A stretch of 64,000 nt of DNA from Lunularia cruciata (GCA_948567375.1 OX419757.1:54250001-54314000); one strand, 5' to 3'; counted from the first letter of the stretch, positions 1 to 12,225 are shown. Made by a program: numbers and translations. Notes: generated by a model not told the origin, from the letters alone.

Positions 1-1139
1 TTTCCCTAATATGCAGAAGCTTGTTGCTTGATGCAGATTTGGCAGTAAGGTAGACAATGTGCGGAAGTGCTTGTCAATTTTTGAGCAAAGAAGAAGCAAA
101 TTTTGAGCAGTGGTTGTGATTTTGAGCTCAAGAGGTGAAAGCATGACCAATTTGTTGCGAGTTGGGCTCAAAAAGTAAAATTGAAAGTGAAGTTGAGAAC
201 CTCTCCTCGTGAATTTGTGATTTAGAAAAAACCCATTTTTCAAATTTGGCTCAAGTGAAGAGTTAGTGGAGGGTTTGGTGGTCAACCAACTTTTGGGTTT
301 ATGTCAAATATTTTGTTAGATTTTTGTTGGAGTTTATGTCAAATTTTGGAGGAGTTTCATTGGCATAGGGCTATGGGCTATGAGAGGCTACAAAGGCCTA
401 GAAGGGCCAACAAGCTGGCTTGAGGCTAGCTAGTTTAGAGTAGATCTTGATCATTGTTTGGCAAAAACTGCCCATCCTACTAGATTGTGCGCAATAGGGT
501 TTGACACCTAGATCTCTTGTTCCTAGATTGGTGCCCTAGCCAACTGGTCTATCCTCACTTGTTGTTCTAGGGAATGTGCCACTATTATCTATACACTTGT
601 AGCTTTGGCTAGGAGAGGCAATTTGATCCCATTCTTGGTGATCTCGGTAGCTTAGGACATAGATACAAACTTCTCTTATGTCAAATGCCAAATGATGGTA
701 GCGTTAGTCTCATGTTGCTTTATGAGATGGAGGGTTTTTGTTTAGATTTCTTGTGATTGGATCTCCTCCATTCTCTGCTTCCTATTTGTGCACCACGTTT
801 GTGTGAGGTGCCCTAAATTTAGAGCGTTGGTGCTCTAGTGTGCTCTTGGTAGTGAGGCTGGAGTGATGACCAATCAGACAACCTTTGTTTCTCTCCGGTG
901 AGGCAAGAAGTGACGGCCTGCAGACCGTGAGAGTGTGTGTTGTGATGACAGGTTACATGTCACCTTTTCTCCTAGTGTAGTTATCTCAGTTAGAGTTACA
1001 TTAGTGAGTGGTGTTCCATGGGTATTGACACTTGGTGGTGCTTGGTTGGTGTTGGCACTTGATGGAGTACTTGCAGTTGCGGTTTGCAGTTGCATTTGGT
1101 AGTTCCAATTTGCAATTGCAATTGCAATTACTTTGTCAC

Positions 1140-2250
1140 GATGGTGTTCATTGGGGGATTCCAGAGGAGTTAGCCCTGCAGTATGCAATGGGTTTACTTG
1201 GAGTGGCGCTCAATATCAGCCTATATCTTAGGTCCATGTGAAGGAGGAGATTGACTCTGAGTTGGAGTTGGACACAAGAGCTGATTCATTTGAGAGTGCA
1301 CTTGGTGTGTCCACAATATTGTTGTAGGACATGGACAAGATTTATGGGGCCTTCAAAGGCCCCAAGCGTTACTCTAGTACAATGGGTACCATTGAGTTGG
1401 ATGACTTCATCTAGGAGTTTGATAGTTGGTGTGATCTGCAATAGATGCGGAACTCAACTTTGTTTACACCCTTCATGGCATAGAAGGGGTTGTTTCAACA
1501 TTTGGAGGATCCGCCAATGGACAACTACCATAAGTTTAGGAGAGCTCATTTGAAGGAGATTGAGTTATGGAGACAATATTGGTCTTCAAACTATGTCTCT
1601 ATCACTTCAAGCTTGGTTGCCAAGAGTAGATCAATTGTACCCACAAGTTCTACCTCAAGTAGTGTTGGTGGAGCTGGTGGAGTTGCACTAGTTGGAGATA
1701 GTGCTACCACAATGGAAGTACCGTGGAAGTACCGTTGCAGGAGGTGGTGTGGTCTTGGGGTTTAACCCCATGGTTGAGTTCTTCTAGTGTTTGAGGCAGA
1801 ACTACCAAGGAGTGCGGACTAACAAGCTAAGGAGCTTGTAGGATTTCCAACGGAAGGCTGGAGAGAGAGCCTATGCAAGGCATATACTTGCATGAGGTGG
1901 TTGAGCAGGTTCACTCAGGGAGTTACTGAGGCCCAGGCAGTCCAATTTTGGTATGGGATATTGGATAGAGAGTTCCGACGTAGAGTTTGTGATGTTACGT
2001 TGTTATATGCTACTTTGCCCACTTTGGCAATGGTCTTTGGTTTGGCTGAGCGTATTGAGCTCAACATGGTGGAAGAGAGGGTAGTGACATCTAGATTTGG
2101 TAGGGAGACCTCATCCACAACTGTTACTTCTTCTAGAGTGCAGCAGAGTGCACCACGCCCAATTGTTTTTCAAGGACATGGTGGATAGCCTAGATCCTAT
2201 GAAGCGAGTGGAAGGCCTAGTGGAGCTAGACTCTTACCTTCCTTTTCAGG
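1140..2250 (+). pseudogene. gag remnant of element A
   Basis: Matches the B gag (11068-12225) along its length, including the stretch VTEAQAVQFWYGILDREFRR at about 1920-1980, which belongs to the retrotransposon Gag core. Numerous stops break the frame, for example CATCTAG where B has CATCCAG (about 1413) and a TAG replacing CAG near 1840. Not translatable as it stands. The capsid-type role is inferred from position and from similarity to the B copy. Confidence 0.75.
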
Positions 2251-3850
2251 TCAATAGCAGCCAGTGAGTGGTAGTGTTGCTTGTTGGACTTGTGGTGGAC
2301 CTCACCATAGGAGAGAGTGTACTCAAGGCAATAGACTTGATACCTTTGGTGCATTGCAGCCAACACAAAGGCAATGTGAGCACTATCATAGATTTGGTTG
2401 CACTAGTGACCGATGCTTTGACCTACACTCAGAGTTATGGAGTGGTAGGGCTGTTACGACAGGTAGTAGAGGAGCTCCAATTCATGGAGGATGAGGTGGT
2501 AAAGGTGGTGGTAGAGGATCTACACCTAGTAGAGGTGCAGTACGTACCCTTACTTCTGATACAACTATGGCTACTTGCATTGAGCAGTTGGAGCAGAGAT
2601 TTGCTAGTATGGCCATTGCTCAGAGGAGATCAGATTTGGGTGTTGAGGCTTTAATCTCATATGCTACTAATAGAGATGCTTTGGACTTCATATGTGGAGC
2701 AGCACAGGTGGATACATCTACAATAGTTATTGGGAGTGCAGTATGTGCTCTAGAGCCTAAAGGAGCCTTAGTGGAGTTGGACCCACAGAGAGGAGAGGTT
2801 GGGAGACAGATCAGACTTCCCTAGTCTTTCATGCTAACTAAGGCATTGCAAACAACATCCATGGCTCCTAGATGTCCCAGTGCAGGTGTGGTAGGTGGTG
2901 ATGGACTACCTACTAGTCAGCCACCTGCTACTACACAAATTGAGTCAAGCATGATATTGGGAGCGGCTCAACTGATTATGTGGTGCCCCTTGTTTGCAGC
3001 TAGTGACATGTTTACATTGGGAGTTGACCCAACCTTAGTGTTTCAATTTGCTGCCACGCTTTGTGAGAGTAGGGATGATGTAGTTCCTACTACTAAAGCA
3101 GAGGTGGTTGATAGTGGAGTTGACTTGGTTAAGGAGCATGGGATCCATTCAGCAACCAGTGGTTTATGGCAGGCAGTAGTGACTAGACTGGATGAGTTGC
3201 CAACTAGACCGGCCTTTGAGAGAGCACGGTTCACACTTGGTGTTATCCTATTGGATAACCAGAGGGGGATTTTCCATTTGGTGGGACCTTTAGGGAAGGT
3301 CTATACACCATAGAGAGTCTTGTTAGACTCTGGTGCACAACCCCTTATGTTGGAGAAGGCTGCAATAGTCGGTCTAGAGTTACAAAAGACCGATGTGGAG
3401 AGGTATCCATTTTAGATCCAGACATCTCTAGGTGGTGGTTTGACATAGTACATCACACGTGGAGAGCTTGTTGTTCAGGTTTGGCTTGGTCATTTGACTG
3501 ATAGCTTGGTGGTGAGAGCTCAAGCTATTGCAACAATAGCTGAGTCATATGATGTACTAGTTGGGGGAGCAATGTTGTATCCCATGGGTTTTAGTATTGA
3601 CTATTGGGAGGAGACAGCCTCCTATAGACAAGGTTGGCAGTCTGGTGAAGGACGAGTATGTTGTCTACCAGTACACTTTAGTAGTGGTAGTCTTGGCTCA
3701 CTATAGTTCGAGACCATGGCAACATCAATTTTAGCTTTCAATGGTGTAATTACTTGGCCTGGTGACTTGTTGGAGGGGAACACCCATGCAAAGGATACTC
3801 CAATACTAGAGAAGATCACTTGGATTTGGATTACGAGTGGGATTGTTCCA
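2251..3850 (+). pseudogene. zinc-knuckle and aspartic protease remnant of element A
   Basis: Parallels 12226-13806 of element B. The first zinc knuckle, CWTCGGPHHRREC, is intact near 2283-2321. The second is damaged because its histidine and spacing residues are altered. The protease active-site region (LLDSGAQPL) survives at about 3320-3350 but is flanked by TAG stops created at CAG codons. The TAG that ends this section in B is a TGG codon here, so the block was originally continuous with the methyltransferase. Confidence 0.75.
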
Positions 3851-5317
3851 TCCACCTTGGATGTTCCAATGTGGAGTTCAGAGGAGGCATTACAGTAGCA
3901 TGCAGATTGGTTGGTGCAATAGGCTTGGAGTGGAGCCTTTGTACCACCAGGAATGAGTGTGAGGACAAACTTCCACAGTCAATTACCTTGACACCTCTAG
4001 ATACCACACTCATTGCTTGGCAGTATCCAATAGAGGGAGTATGTCTATTTGAGTTGTTTGGTGGGATTAGCACCAGACTAGTTGTGGTCCTACATGCAGG
4101 TATACAAGTACAGAGGTACTTGTATATAGAGAGAGATGGGACTGCTAGGTGAGTCTCTCTACATCATGTGGTACACTTGGCCTATTGGTATCCGGAGTTA
4201 TTACCAATGTCAGCAGTCCGGGGTTACCAAAAGGCCCTACCAATAGGCATTTCCTTACCAGTATGATCTAGAGCAACATGGGCCTATTCATTTGGTGATT
4301 TTGGGATGGCCATGTCAAGGACATACACGTGCTAGCCAAGGTTTGGGTCTTTAGGATCCTTGTTTTGGTGTGTTTTGGGAGATGTTATGAATACTACGAC
4401 ATCTCTAGGTTCATTAGTCCATTTCTCTAGCTTACCTTTCAAAGAACGTTCCTTTGATGGGTGATTCTTGCACCAAAGTGGTGGTGAATACACATTAGGA
4501 CCATTCTTGGATAGGACTTGCTGTATTGTTGGATGTAGCCAAAGTGGGATCACAGGCTCATTGTCTTTGTCTTTGGTGGACAAACCTCTTACCCAAAGAG
4601 GTTTTACAACGTGCATATGATGGGATTCAATGACTAGATCACATCCTTGTTGATGACATCTTGGATGTGGAGCGTCAATCTTAGATGGTGGTAGTGGCTA
4701 ATAGGTCACTTATGGCAGTGGTGAACATAGTTGGACAACATAGAGCCGCTTTTCCCACGCTTATGAGTTTTCCAAGCTCTCATGCTTATTGAGAGGGAGG
4801 ACCTGGACTTGTTTGGGACTCATAGTTACAACAGTTGGTGGAGCCCAATGTTGATGAGAGAGAGCAGGAAATGGCTTTTTGCACTAGTATTACTGCTATT
4901 CCAATAGTATTAGAGGCATCCATGCGTCATGTGTTAGGTCAGGCTATGGACCTAAATTGTATGACCTGGATTGTGAGCCTTGGTTTGGTAGAGCAGCGTA
5001 GGATATGCTTGATATGCATCACCACTTGGACACTTGTGAGCCTTGTGCCTATTAAGACGATTTAGGCACATGTTGGGGATGATGGACTGAGTGGACATGG
5101 TATTCTTGAGACACAAATTATAGCTACTAGGGAGAGTGATCTACTTGGAGTCCATCTAAGTGAGCATGGGCTACTTGGATTACACCCTTGGTCCACTTGG
5201 GATGCAACTAGAGGGCGTGTGGAGCTTGTAGCCAGAGTGGATGGAGTTTTTCACAAAAAGGTTGGAACCTCTAGTGGTCGGAGGCATGACACTACTACTC
5301 CCAAGGGCCCAGTGTAG
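3851..5317 (+). pseudogene. DNMT3-like cytosine methyltransferase remnant of element A
   Basis: Decayed copy of the methyltransferase at 13807-15300. Motif I (LFGGIST) remains near 4050-4070 and the catalytic loop GWPCQGH near 4303-4325. The ENV region is damaged and several TAG or TGA codons and short indels break the frame. It ends in TAG at 5315-5317, a stop shared with element B at 15298-15300. Its presence at the same place in a diverged copy shows that the methyltransferase belongs to the family and is not a single accidental capture. Confidence 0.82.
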
Positions 5318-6330
5318 TAGCCAATCAATATGCCTTCCACTCTTGCGACAATTACAGAGGATACTTGGGAGCCAAATCTTGGATCCAAGCTTATAGGAGC
5401 AAAAAGACAAAGAGTTTGGAGGTTCTTGAGGAGCTACACAAGTTGTTTTGCCTTCAATATGAAGGATTTGGGTGCTCTAAAAGGACATGGTATACAAATA
5501 GAGCTGACTAGCAATACACCAATTTTCAGATATCCTTATTGTTATAGTGACATGGAGAGGACATTGATTCAGAGTTGGAGTAGAGACCTTTTTTATTCTA
5601 GTTTGGTGGAGATTTTACATGAAGAGTATGCATCAGCAACAATGATGCAAGCCAAGAAAGATATGCATGGAAACTACACAAATAGCCAGATGTGTGGAGA
5701 TTACTTTCCTATCAACCGATAGACTAGGGCTGATTGGTATACCATGCCTACACCATAGGAGATTTTTGATACGATTGGGTATGCATAGGTCTTTAGTACT
5801 TTGGATCTTTGAGCGGGATATCATCAATTACCAATCAAGGAGGAGGATAAGTCCAAGACAACATTTTGGGCTATTGATCCTCACGGCAAGGATGTGTTAT
5901 ATCAGTGGAGGTTCTTAACATTTGGGTCAAAGAATGCTCTTGCTGAGTTCTAGAGGGTCATGGATAGGATATAGCTAAATTGGATTTTGCTTGGTGCTAT
6001 ATTGATGACATTTTAGTCTATAACATTACTGAGGAGGAGCATGAAAGACAATTGTTGGAGGTGTTTGAGAGGTTGAGATCTCATGTACTCAAATTACATC
6101 CTGGGAAGTGTATGTTCTTCCATGAGCAAGTTGAGTATTTGGGTCACACTATCTACCTTGGAGGACTTGGTGTTCAGCAGACCAAGGTGGAGGCTATTGC
6201 ATGTATTCCTTGGCCTATAGATGTGAGCAAAGTGCAAGCATTCCTTGGACTGGCAAACTTCTATTGCCGCTATGTTAGAGGATTTAGTGTCATTGCCAAG
6301 GCCTTGACAAAGCTGACCAAGCTTACACAG
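5318..6330 (+). pseudogene. reverse transcriptase remnant of element A
   Basis: Aligns with 15301-16302 of B. The polymerase motif CYIDDILVYN is visible at about 5995-6025, followed by the thumb and connection region in a 148-codon open stretch from 5980. Earlier parts are cut by TAG codons at former CAG sites. Here the sequence passes directly into RNase H without the solo LTR seen in B. Confidence 0.8.
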
Positions 6331-8430
6331 GTGTGGCGTTGGGGAGATGAGCAAGAGAGAGCTTTTGTAGAGCTCAAGGAGAGGTTGACATCTACTCCTA
6401 ATTTGAGGAGATCAATCAGAGGATGACCATTTCAAGTTCATACTAATTGGAGTATGTTGGGGCTTGGAGCGGTGTTCACCCAACATCATGATGAAGGGAA
6501 GGAGTTTGTGGTGGCCTATGCTAGTCGCTCCAACAATTCAGCAAAGGCAAAGTATAGTTCATAAGAGGGAGAGTGCTTGGTAGCAGTTTGGGCAATAGCA
6601 CATTTTTTATATTACCTATTTGGTAACCCCTTCACTCTCATCACTGATCATCAGCCGCTGAAGTGGTTGATGGAGTCTGACAAGCTTTCAGGGAAGCTTG
6701 CACAATGGGCTCTGATTTTACATGAGTATGATTTCATGGTTGCTCACAAACTTAGAGTAATGAACCATGATGCAGATGGGTTGAGTAGAAACCCATATCC
6801 CAACCTATAGGATCAGACCAAAGCATGTTGGCATGGTGAGACATATGAGGAGATGGTGCCAGGTTGGTATGCATTGGCCTTTCTTTGTATATTTCCTAAG
6901 GCTTTGGTGGTATCTCTCTCAGCACATACATGAGGAGTTATTGAGGTCACAGATCTAGAGAGTGAAGATATTGGTATAGTTCATCGAGACATTCATGATT
7001 ATGTCTTAGTGATGGACTATCTTTGCACTCATGTTATGGGTGGCATATTTGGGGCCAAGGAGAGAGACCGTGTCCTTCAACAAGCTATGTGGTTCAGATT
7101 GGAGGGTAGACACCTTCTTTGGGTATGGAAGGATGGTAGAGTACAAGTAGTACCACTTCCATCTCAGAGACCACAATTGGTCCGTCATGCTCATGAGGAG
7201 CTAGGACATTTTGGAGTAAAACATACATATAGCTTACTCCAAAGTCATTATTGGTGGCGTGGTATGCAGACCAAGGTACAACAATTTGTTACTATATGTG
7301 TGGTTTATGACCAAGTTAGAGCACTCATTCAATGCTCCTATGCCACAGTTACACCCATTACCTATCATGGGATTGGGTTACCATTGGAGTTTGGACTTCA
7401 CTGGACCTTTACCGCTGACTATGAGATATCATCAATATGTTTTGGTGATGATGGAGCACTTCTCCAAGTGGATTGAGTTGGTGGTACTTCTTTACAAGTC
7501 TAGTGAAGGGACAACTTACTCGTTTCTAGATCAAGTTCTTAGTCATTTTGGTGCACTAGTTGAGGTTTTAACTGATCAAGGTATAGAGTTCTTGGGGGAG
7601 TTTCAGGTCTTGTGTCACAAGGCTTTGATTTATCATCATACTACATCCTGAGATCACCTTGAGGCAGATAGCTTAGTAGAGAGAGTGGTTTAGACGGTGA
7701 AGAGAGGATTGCAGAAGTATGGTTTGTAGAGAGGCCACTTGGGAGATTTGAGATCTCTAGTTACCTTGGTTGGCCATGGGCTACCGGTTCAGCTGGCAAG
7801 CCTCCTTAGCATCCTTCTTTCCTTACTTTCTACTCTATGGACAAGATCTAGATTTACCTACAACCATTTGTCGAGATGCTATTGTAGTTTTGGACTTGGA
7901 TGATCTAGATATATGAATGAGCACATGTTCTCAATGGGCAAAGATCTTTCAAAGAGTGATGTCAATGGCCTTTGAGAACTTGGAGATTGCTCAGCATAGA
8001 GATACCTTACACTATGTTACCATTCAAGGAGGAGGTTATAGAACCTCAATCCATCGATTTCATCCAGGAGACTATATATATATCTACAGCAAACAGCACC
8101 GACAACACTTGATGTTCTGACAGACCAAACTATCTTGAAAGTGCATGAGGTTTTACCATCTAGAGTCCTTGTGTTGGAAGGACATGATGGTGTTGTTTGG
8201 AAGGATCATGTGCACAATTTTTTGTACAATCATGCCACCTCCCAAACATTGATGGTTTTATAGACCCAAGCTTGGCAATTGTAAGCGTAGGCTTGAGGTG
8301 TATGTTATGTGGCTCTTTTGGTGGAGTTGCTACTATGTTAGTATGTGATAGCTATTCGAGAGGATCATATGGCATGTATGACTCCTCTCCTCATGGTGGT
8401 TCCTCAAGGATAGTGGTTATGTCCTAGATG
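6331..8430 (+). pseudogene. RNase H, integrase and PHD finger remnant of element A
   Basis: RNase H motif LITDHQPLKWL lies at about 6637-6670. The integrase zinc-binding region (HAHEELGHFGVKHTYSLL) lies at about 7187-7240, and the catalytic-core stretches LDFTGPLP and LTDQGIEF at about 7390 and 7570. The PHD finger survives in part at about 8296-8430: the first cysteine pair is present, but later cysteines and the histidine are replaced (for example DSY where B has DSC). Several frame breaks. The codon that is TAG at 18670 in B is still CAG here. Confidence 0.78.
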
Positions 8431-8595
8431 TACTTGACCTATTGCTAGTTCATTCTTTATATGGTATAGATTGCAGACAGCCGACTAACAATGGGGCTCC
8501 ATAGCACCCGGCCTTCTAATCTTTGCCCATCATAGGGTATAGTATATACTTGGAGTAGATGGCTTTCTGGAGTTAGAGGGACCTAACCACCAGCT

Positions 8596-8605
8596 AAGGG
8601 GGTGA
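8596..8605 (+). promoter_or_regulatory. Polypurine tract of element A
   Basis: AAGGGGGTGA just after the end of pol, 109 bp before the inferred 3' LTR start and directly before the 90-bp block that repeats the LTR end. Same place and form as the tract at 19269 in B. Plus-strand primer role inferred from position. Confidence 0.5.
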
Positions 8606-8713
8606 TTGTGACACTTTAGAGTCTATGTATGACTTATGTGTGAGTTGTGCTTCTATAGTGTATGATGTTGACAGTGATGTATGTTGTGTAACAATGTATA
8701 TACATACGATAGC

Positions 8714-9234
8714 TATCACACCATTTGTAGACACTAGAGTTGCAGTGATAGTAGTTAGAGGAATTTCAGCAGTTTCCCATAGACTACTTTTTGACGGTCG
8801 AAATTTGTGTTTGGGGTACTAACTTCATGGTGGGGCCCATCGTCACTTTGCACCATTTGCACCATCAAGTGTGTCATCAATGAGACCATTAGGGTTCTAA
8901 ACCTAGCTCAAGTCCAAGAATATAATTTTGAAGTGCAGCTCCAGAGAGCTCACTTCTTTGATGTTCCTCGGTATGGTGGACAGAGGCCAGCAAGCGTCAC
9001 CTGGATTCTCTTAGCTAGAGTGGGTGTGGCTTCACTGTAATCAATATCCAATTATTGGCAGTTTATTGAGTGATAGATCAAGTACTGATCTGAGTTGAGT
9101 TGAGTTGAGTTGAGTTGAGTCTAGAGTTGTAAACAATATGGATTATTGTGGCACTTTAGAGTCTATAAATGACTTATGTTAGAGTTGTGCTTCTATAGTG
9201 TATGATGTTGACAGTGATGTATATACGTATGACA
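8714..9234 (+). repeat. 3' LTR of element A
   Basis: Decayed copy of the LTR at 19370-19925. Start placed by alignment to the TGTCAC start of B (TATCAC here). The end, ATGACA at 9234, is where similarity to the X repeat begins. It includes a (GAGTT)n run at about 9093-9120, longer than in B, and a terminal copy of the TGTGGCAC block at about 9148-9234. Confidence 0.72.
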
Positions 9235-9537
9235 TTGCACATATGTTGAGTATGGTTGTGAAACATGTATGCCCAATCAAAAACTTGCACTCCAAACATG
9301 TGCTTGAAGAAAACACTTTACCGAGCTTCAAGTAAGTTGTACATTTTGGAATAACTTCATAATGGCCAAGATGACATCACACTTTGCCGGATCTTAGTGG
9401 TCCTTCACAACTAGCCATTCTTTGAGTTCTTCTTCTCCTTCTTAAGAAACTTCTTTTTATATTCCTACATCTTCATGGTTTGGTATAATGCATGTTAAGG
9501 GTGTGACCATTAGCCTTCCTAATGTTGCACTCCAAGA
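9235..9537 (-). pseudogene. Protein X remnant, distal part (split by element B)
   Basis: Minus-strand translation shows FFKHMFGVQVFDWAYMFHNH, closely similar to the stretch FFEHMFEGQIVGYAHMFHNH encoded on the minus strand near 50690-50760. Nucleotide similarity to about 50676-50940 covers the whole interval. It joins the block at 19926 once element B is removed. The family is not recognised and its function is unknown. Confidence 0.6.
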
Positions 9538-9940
9538 TGTCACGCCATTTGTAGTTCCGCATCTAGATGCTCGGACACTGGAGTTCCAGTGATGGTAGTT
9601 AGAGTTATTCTAGCAGTTTCTCAGGGACTACTTTCCGATGGTTAGATTTCGTGTTCGGGGTACTGACTTCACGGTGGGGCCACCGTCACTTTGCACCGTT
9701 TGCACCGTCGAGTGTGCCGTCAGCGGGACCGTTAGGGTTTCAGGGCTAGCTCGAGTCCAAGGGGTATAGTTTCGAAGGTGAGCTCCAGAGAGCTCACTCC
9801 TCTGATGTTGAGCCTTCGAGTTCCTGGCTATGGTGGACAGAGGCCGGCGAGCGTCACCTGGATTCTCTATGCTTGAGTGGGTGTGGCTTGATTGTAATTA
9901 GTGCCCAGTTGTTGGCAGTTTATAGAGTGACAGATCAAGT
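9538..9940 (+). repeat. 5' LTR of element B (403-bp part matching the 3' LTR)
   Basis: Matches 19370-19773 with about ten differences by eye over 404 bp. The similarity stops abruptly after GATCAAGT at 9940. The 3' copy continues for another 152 bp, while the 5' copy passes straight into leader sequence. Either the 5' LTR lost its end or the element has an unusual arrangement. No convincing primer-binding site follows directly. Confidence 0.75.
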
Positions 9941-11067
9941 GTGCAGAAGCTCGTGTAGTTGATGCAAATTTGGCAGTTAGGCGGACGATGTGCGGAAGCG
10001 CTGGCCAAATTTCGAGCAAAGAAGGAGCAATTTTCGAGCAGTGTTGTGATTTTGAGCTCAGGAGGTGAAGGCATGACCAATTTGCTGCAAGTTGGGCTCA
10101 GAAAGTGAAATTGAAGGTGGAGTTGGAAAGCTCTTCTCATGAAATTGTGATTTGGAAAAACTCGTTTTGTCAATTTGGCTCGAGTGGAAAGTTAGCGGGG
10201 GATTTGGCGGACATCCATCTTTAGGGTTTATGTCAGATTTTGGGCCAGAATTGGAGGAGTTTCGCTGTTTGGCCAGATTTGGAGAAGTTTCGCTAGTTTG
10301 GAGGAGGTTCGAAGTGGCAACAAGAAAGACCTCATTTGGCTGAATTTCGGCATTTCGAGGCTTCGAGGCATAGGGTTGTGGGCTATGAGAGGCTACGAAG
10401 GCCTAGAAGGGCCAGCAAGCCATCTTGCTGGCGTGAGGCTAGCTAGTTTAGTGTAGATCTTGGTCATTGGTTGGCAAAATCTGCCTTTCTTGCTAGATTG
10501 TGCGCAACAGGGTTTGACCCCTAGATCTCTTGTTCCTAGACTGGTGCCCTAGCCAACTGGTCCACCCTCACTTGTTGTCATAGTGACTGTGCCACTGTTA
10601 TCTATACACATGTAGCTTTGGCTAGGAGAGGCAGTTTGATCCCATTCTTGGTGATCCTGGTAGCTTAGGACTTAGATACGAACTACTCTTATGTCAAATG
10701 CCAAATGGTGGCAGAGTCAGTCCCGTGTTGTGTTATGAGATGGAGGGTTTTCGTTTAGATTTCTCGTGATTGGATCCCCTCCATTCTCTACTTCCTGTTT
10801 GTGCACCACGTTTGTGTGAGGTGCCTTGACTTTTGAGCATTGGTGCTCTGGTGTGCTCTCGGTGGTGAGGCTGGAGTGATGACCAGTCAGACTACCTTTG
10901 TTTCTCTCCGGTGAGGCAGGAAGTGATGACCTGCAGACCGTGAGAGTGCGTGTTATGATGGCAGGTTACAGGTTGCCCTTCCCCTGGTGTAGTTATCTTG
11001 GTAGAGTTACATTAGTGGGTGGTGTTTAGTTGGTGTTGGCACTTGGTGGGGTACTTGCGGTTACGAC
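9941..11067 (+). other. Long untranslated leader of element B with possible primer-binding site
   Basis: About 1.1 kb between the LTR match and the first open frame, also conserved in A (about 11-1090). A stretch at 10706-10720, TGGTGGCAGAGTCAG, resembles the tRNA-iMet-type site TGGTATCAGAGC seen in elements C and D. It lies far from the LTR and differs at several bases, so this is tentative. No protein-coding region recognised. Confidence 0.45.
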
Positions 11068-12225
11068 TTGCGGTTGCAGTTGGTGGTTCGGGTTTGCTGT
11101 TGCAGTTACGTGGTCACGACGGAGTTCTTTGGAGATTCCAGAGGAGTTAGCCCTGCAGTACATAGTGGGTTTACTTGGAGTGGTGCTCGGTATCAGCCTG
11201 TATCTCAGGTCCCAGTGAGGGAGGAGATTGACTCTGAGTTGGAGTTCGACACAGGAGCTGATTCAGTTGAGAGTGCACTTGGTGTGTCCGCACCGTTGTT
11301 GTGGGACATGGACGAGATTTATGGAGCCTCCAAAGGCCCTAGGCGTTACTCTGGTACAGTGGGTACCATTGAGTTGGATGACTTCATCCAGGAGTTCAAT
11401 AGTTGGTGTGATCTGCAGCAGATGCGGAACCCGACTTTGTTCACACCCTTCATGGCATGGAAGGGGTTGTTTCAGCACTTGGAGGGTCCACCGATGGATG
11501 ATTACCATGAGTTCAGGAGAGCTCATTTGGAGGAGATTGAGTTATGGAGACAGTATTGGTCTCCACACTATGTCTCCATCACTTCAGGCTCGGTGGCCAG
11601 GAGTAGATCGGCTGTACCTACGAGTTCTAGCTCGAGTAGTGTGGGTGGAGCTAGTGGAGGTGCACTAGCTGGAGATACTGCTACTACGAGTGGAGGTACC
11701 GCTGCAGGAGGTGGTGTGGTACCGGAGTTTAACCCCATGGTTGAGTTCTTCCTATGTTTGAGGCAGAACTACCAAGGAGTGCGGACTGACAAGCTGAGGA
11801 GCTTGCAGGAGTTCCAGCGGAAGGCTGGAGAGAGCCTACGCGAGGCATACACTCGCATGAGGCGGCTGATCAGTTTCACTCAGGGAGTTACTGAGGCCCA
11901 GGCAGTCCAATTTTGGTATGGGATACTGGACAGGGAGTTGCGACGTAGAGTTCGTGATGCTACGTTGTTGCAGGCTACTTCGCCCACTTTGGCAGTAGTC
12001 TTTGGTTTGGCTGAGCATATTGAGCTCAACATGGTGGAGGAGAGAGTGGTGACAGCTGGATTTGGTAGAGAGACCTCATCCACGGTTGTGACTTCTTCTA
12101 GAGTGCAGCAGAGTGCACCACGCCCAGTTGGTTTTCGAGGACAGGGTGGACAGCCCAGATCCTATGGAGCGAGTGGAGGGCCTAGTGGAGTTAGACCCTT
12201 ACCCTCATTTTCGGGTCAGCAGTAG
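11068..12225 (+). CDS. gag: Gag (capsid region) of element B
   Basis: Open for 385 codons. Frame 1 opens at 11068 without an ATG; the first in-frame ATG is 11308, giving a start of MDEIYGASK, which I favour. The C-terminal half carries a Retrotrans_gag-like core: NYQGVRTDKLRSLQEFQRKAGE, then FWYGILDRELRRRVRD at about residues 285-300 of the open frame. A serine/glycine-rich low-complexity linker precedes it. Gag should assemble the cytoplasmic particle that packages the element RNA. It ends at a TAG (12223) where element A has CAG, so the zinc knuckles that normally belong to Gag lie just beyond, in the same frame. The stop is probably a mutation, with readthrough a lesser possibility. Confidence 0.8.
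   Translation: MRLQLVVRVCCCSYVVTTEFFGDSRGVSPAVHSGFTWSGARYQPVSQVPVREEIDSELEFDTGADSVESALGVSAPLLWDMDEIYGASKGPRRYSGTVGTIELDDFIQEFNSWCDLQQMRNPTLFTPFMAWKGLFQHLEGPPMDDYHEFRRAHLEEIELWRQYWSPHYVSITSGSVARSRSAVPTSSSSSSVGGASGGALAGDTATTSGGTAAGGGVVPEFNPMVEFFLCLRQNYQGVRTDKLRSLQEFQRKAGESLREAYTRMRRLISFTQGVTEAQAVQFWYGILDRELRRRVRDATLLQATSPTLAVVFGLAEHIELNMVEERVVTAGFGRETSSTVVTSSRVQQSAPRPVGFRGQGGQPRSYGASGGPSGVRPLPSFSGQQ

Larger units (their letters stand above)
1..9234 (+). mobile_element. Element A: decayed Ty3/gypsy LTR retrotransposon with DNMT and PHD modules
   Basis: This is the older sister of element B. Nearly every block of B (leader, gag, zinc knuckles, protease, methyltransferase, RT, RNase H, integrase, PHD, 3' LTR) can be followed here in the same order at an offset of about 9.97 kb. 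It carries very many in-frame stops, mostly TAG where B has CAG or TGG. Homology to the B leader begins at about base 11, so the 5' LTR lies outside the window or is lost. It lacks the solo LTR that interrupts B between RT and RNase H, so that insertion is private to B. The element ends at 9234 in GACA, the same terminal bases as B, and then the X repeat begins. Confidence 0.88.

Noticed and set aside
9093-9120. GAGTT repeats as a telomere-like tract
   Set aside because: The unit is not a plant telomere repeat and lies inside the LTR of element A, with a shorter version in B.
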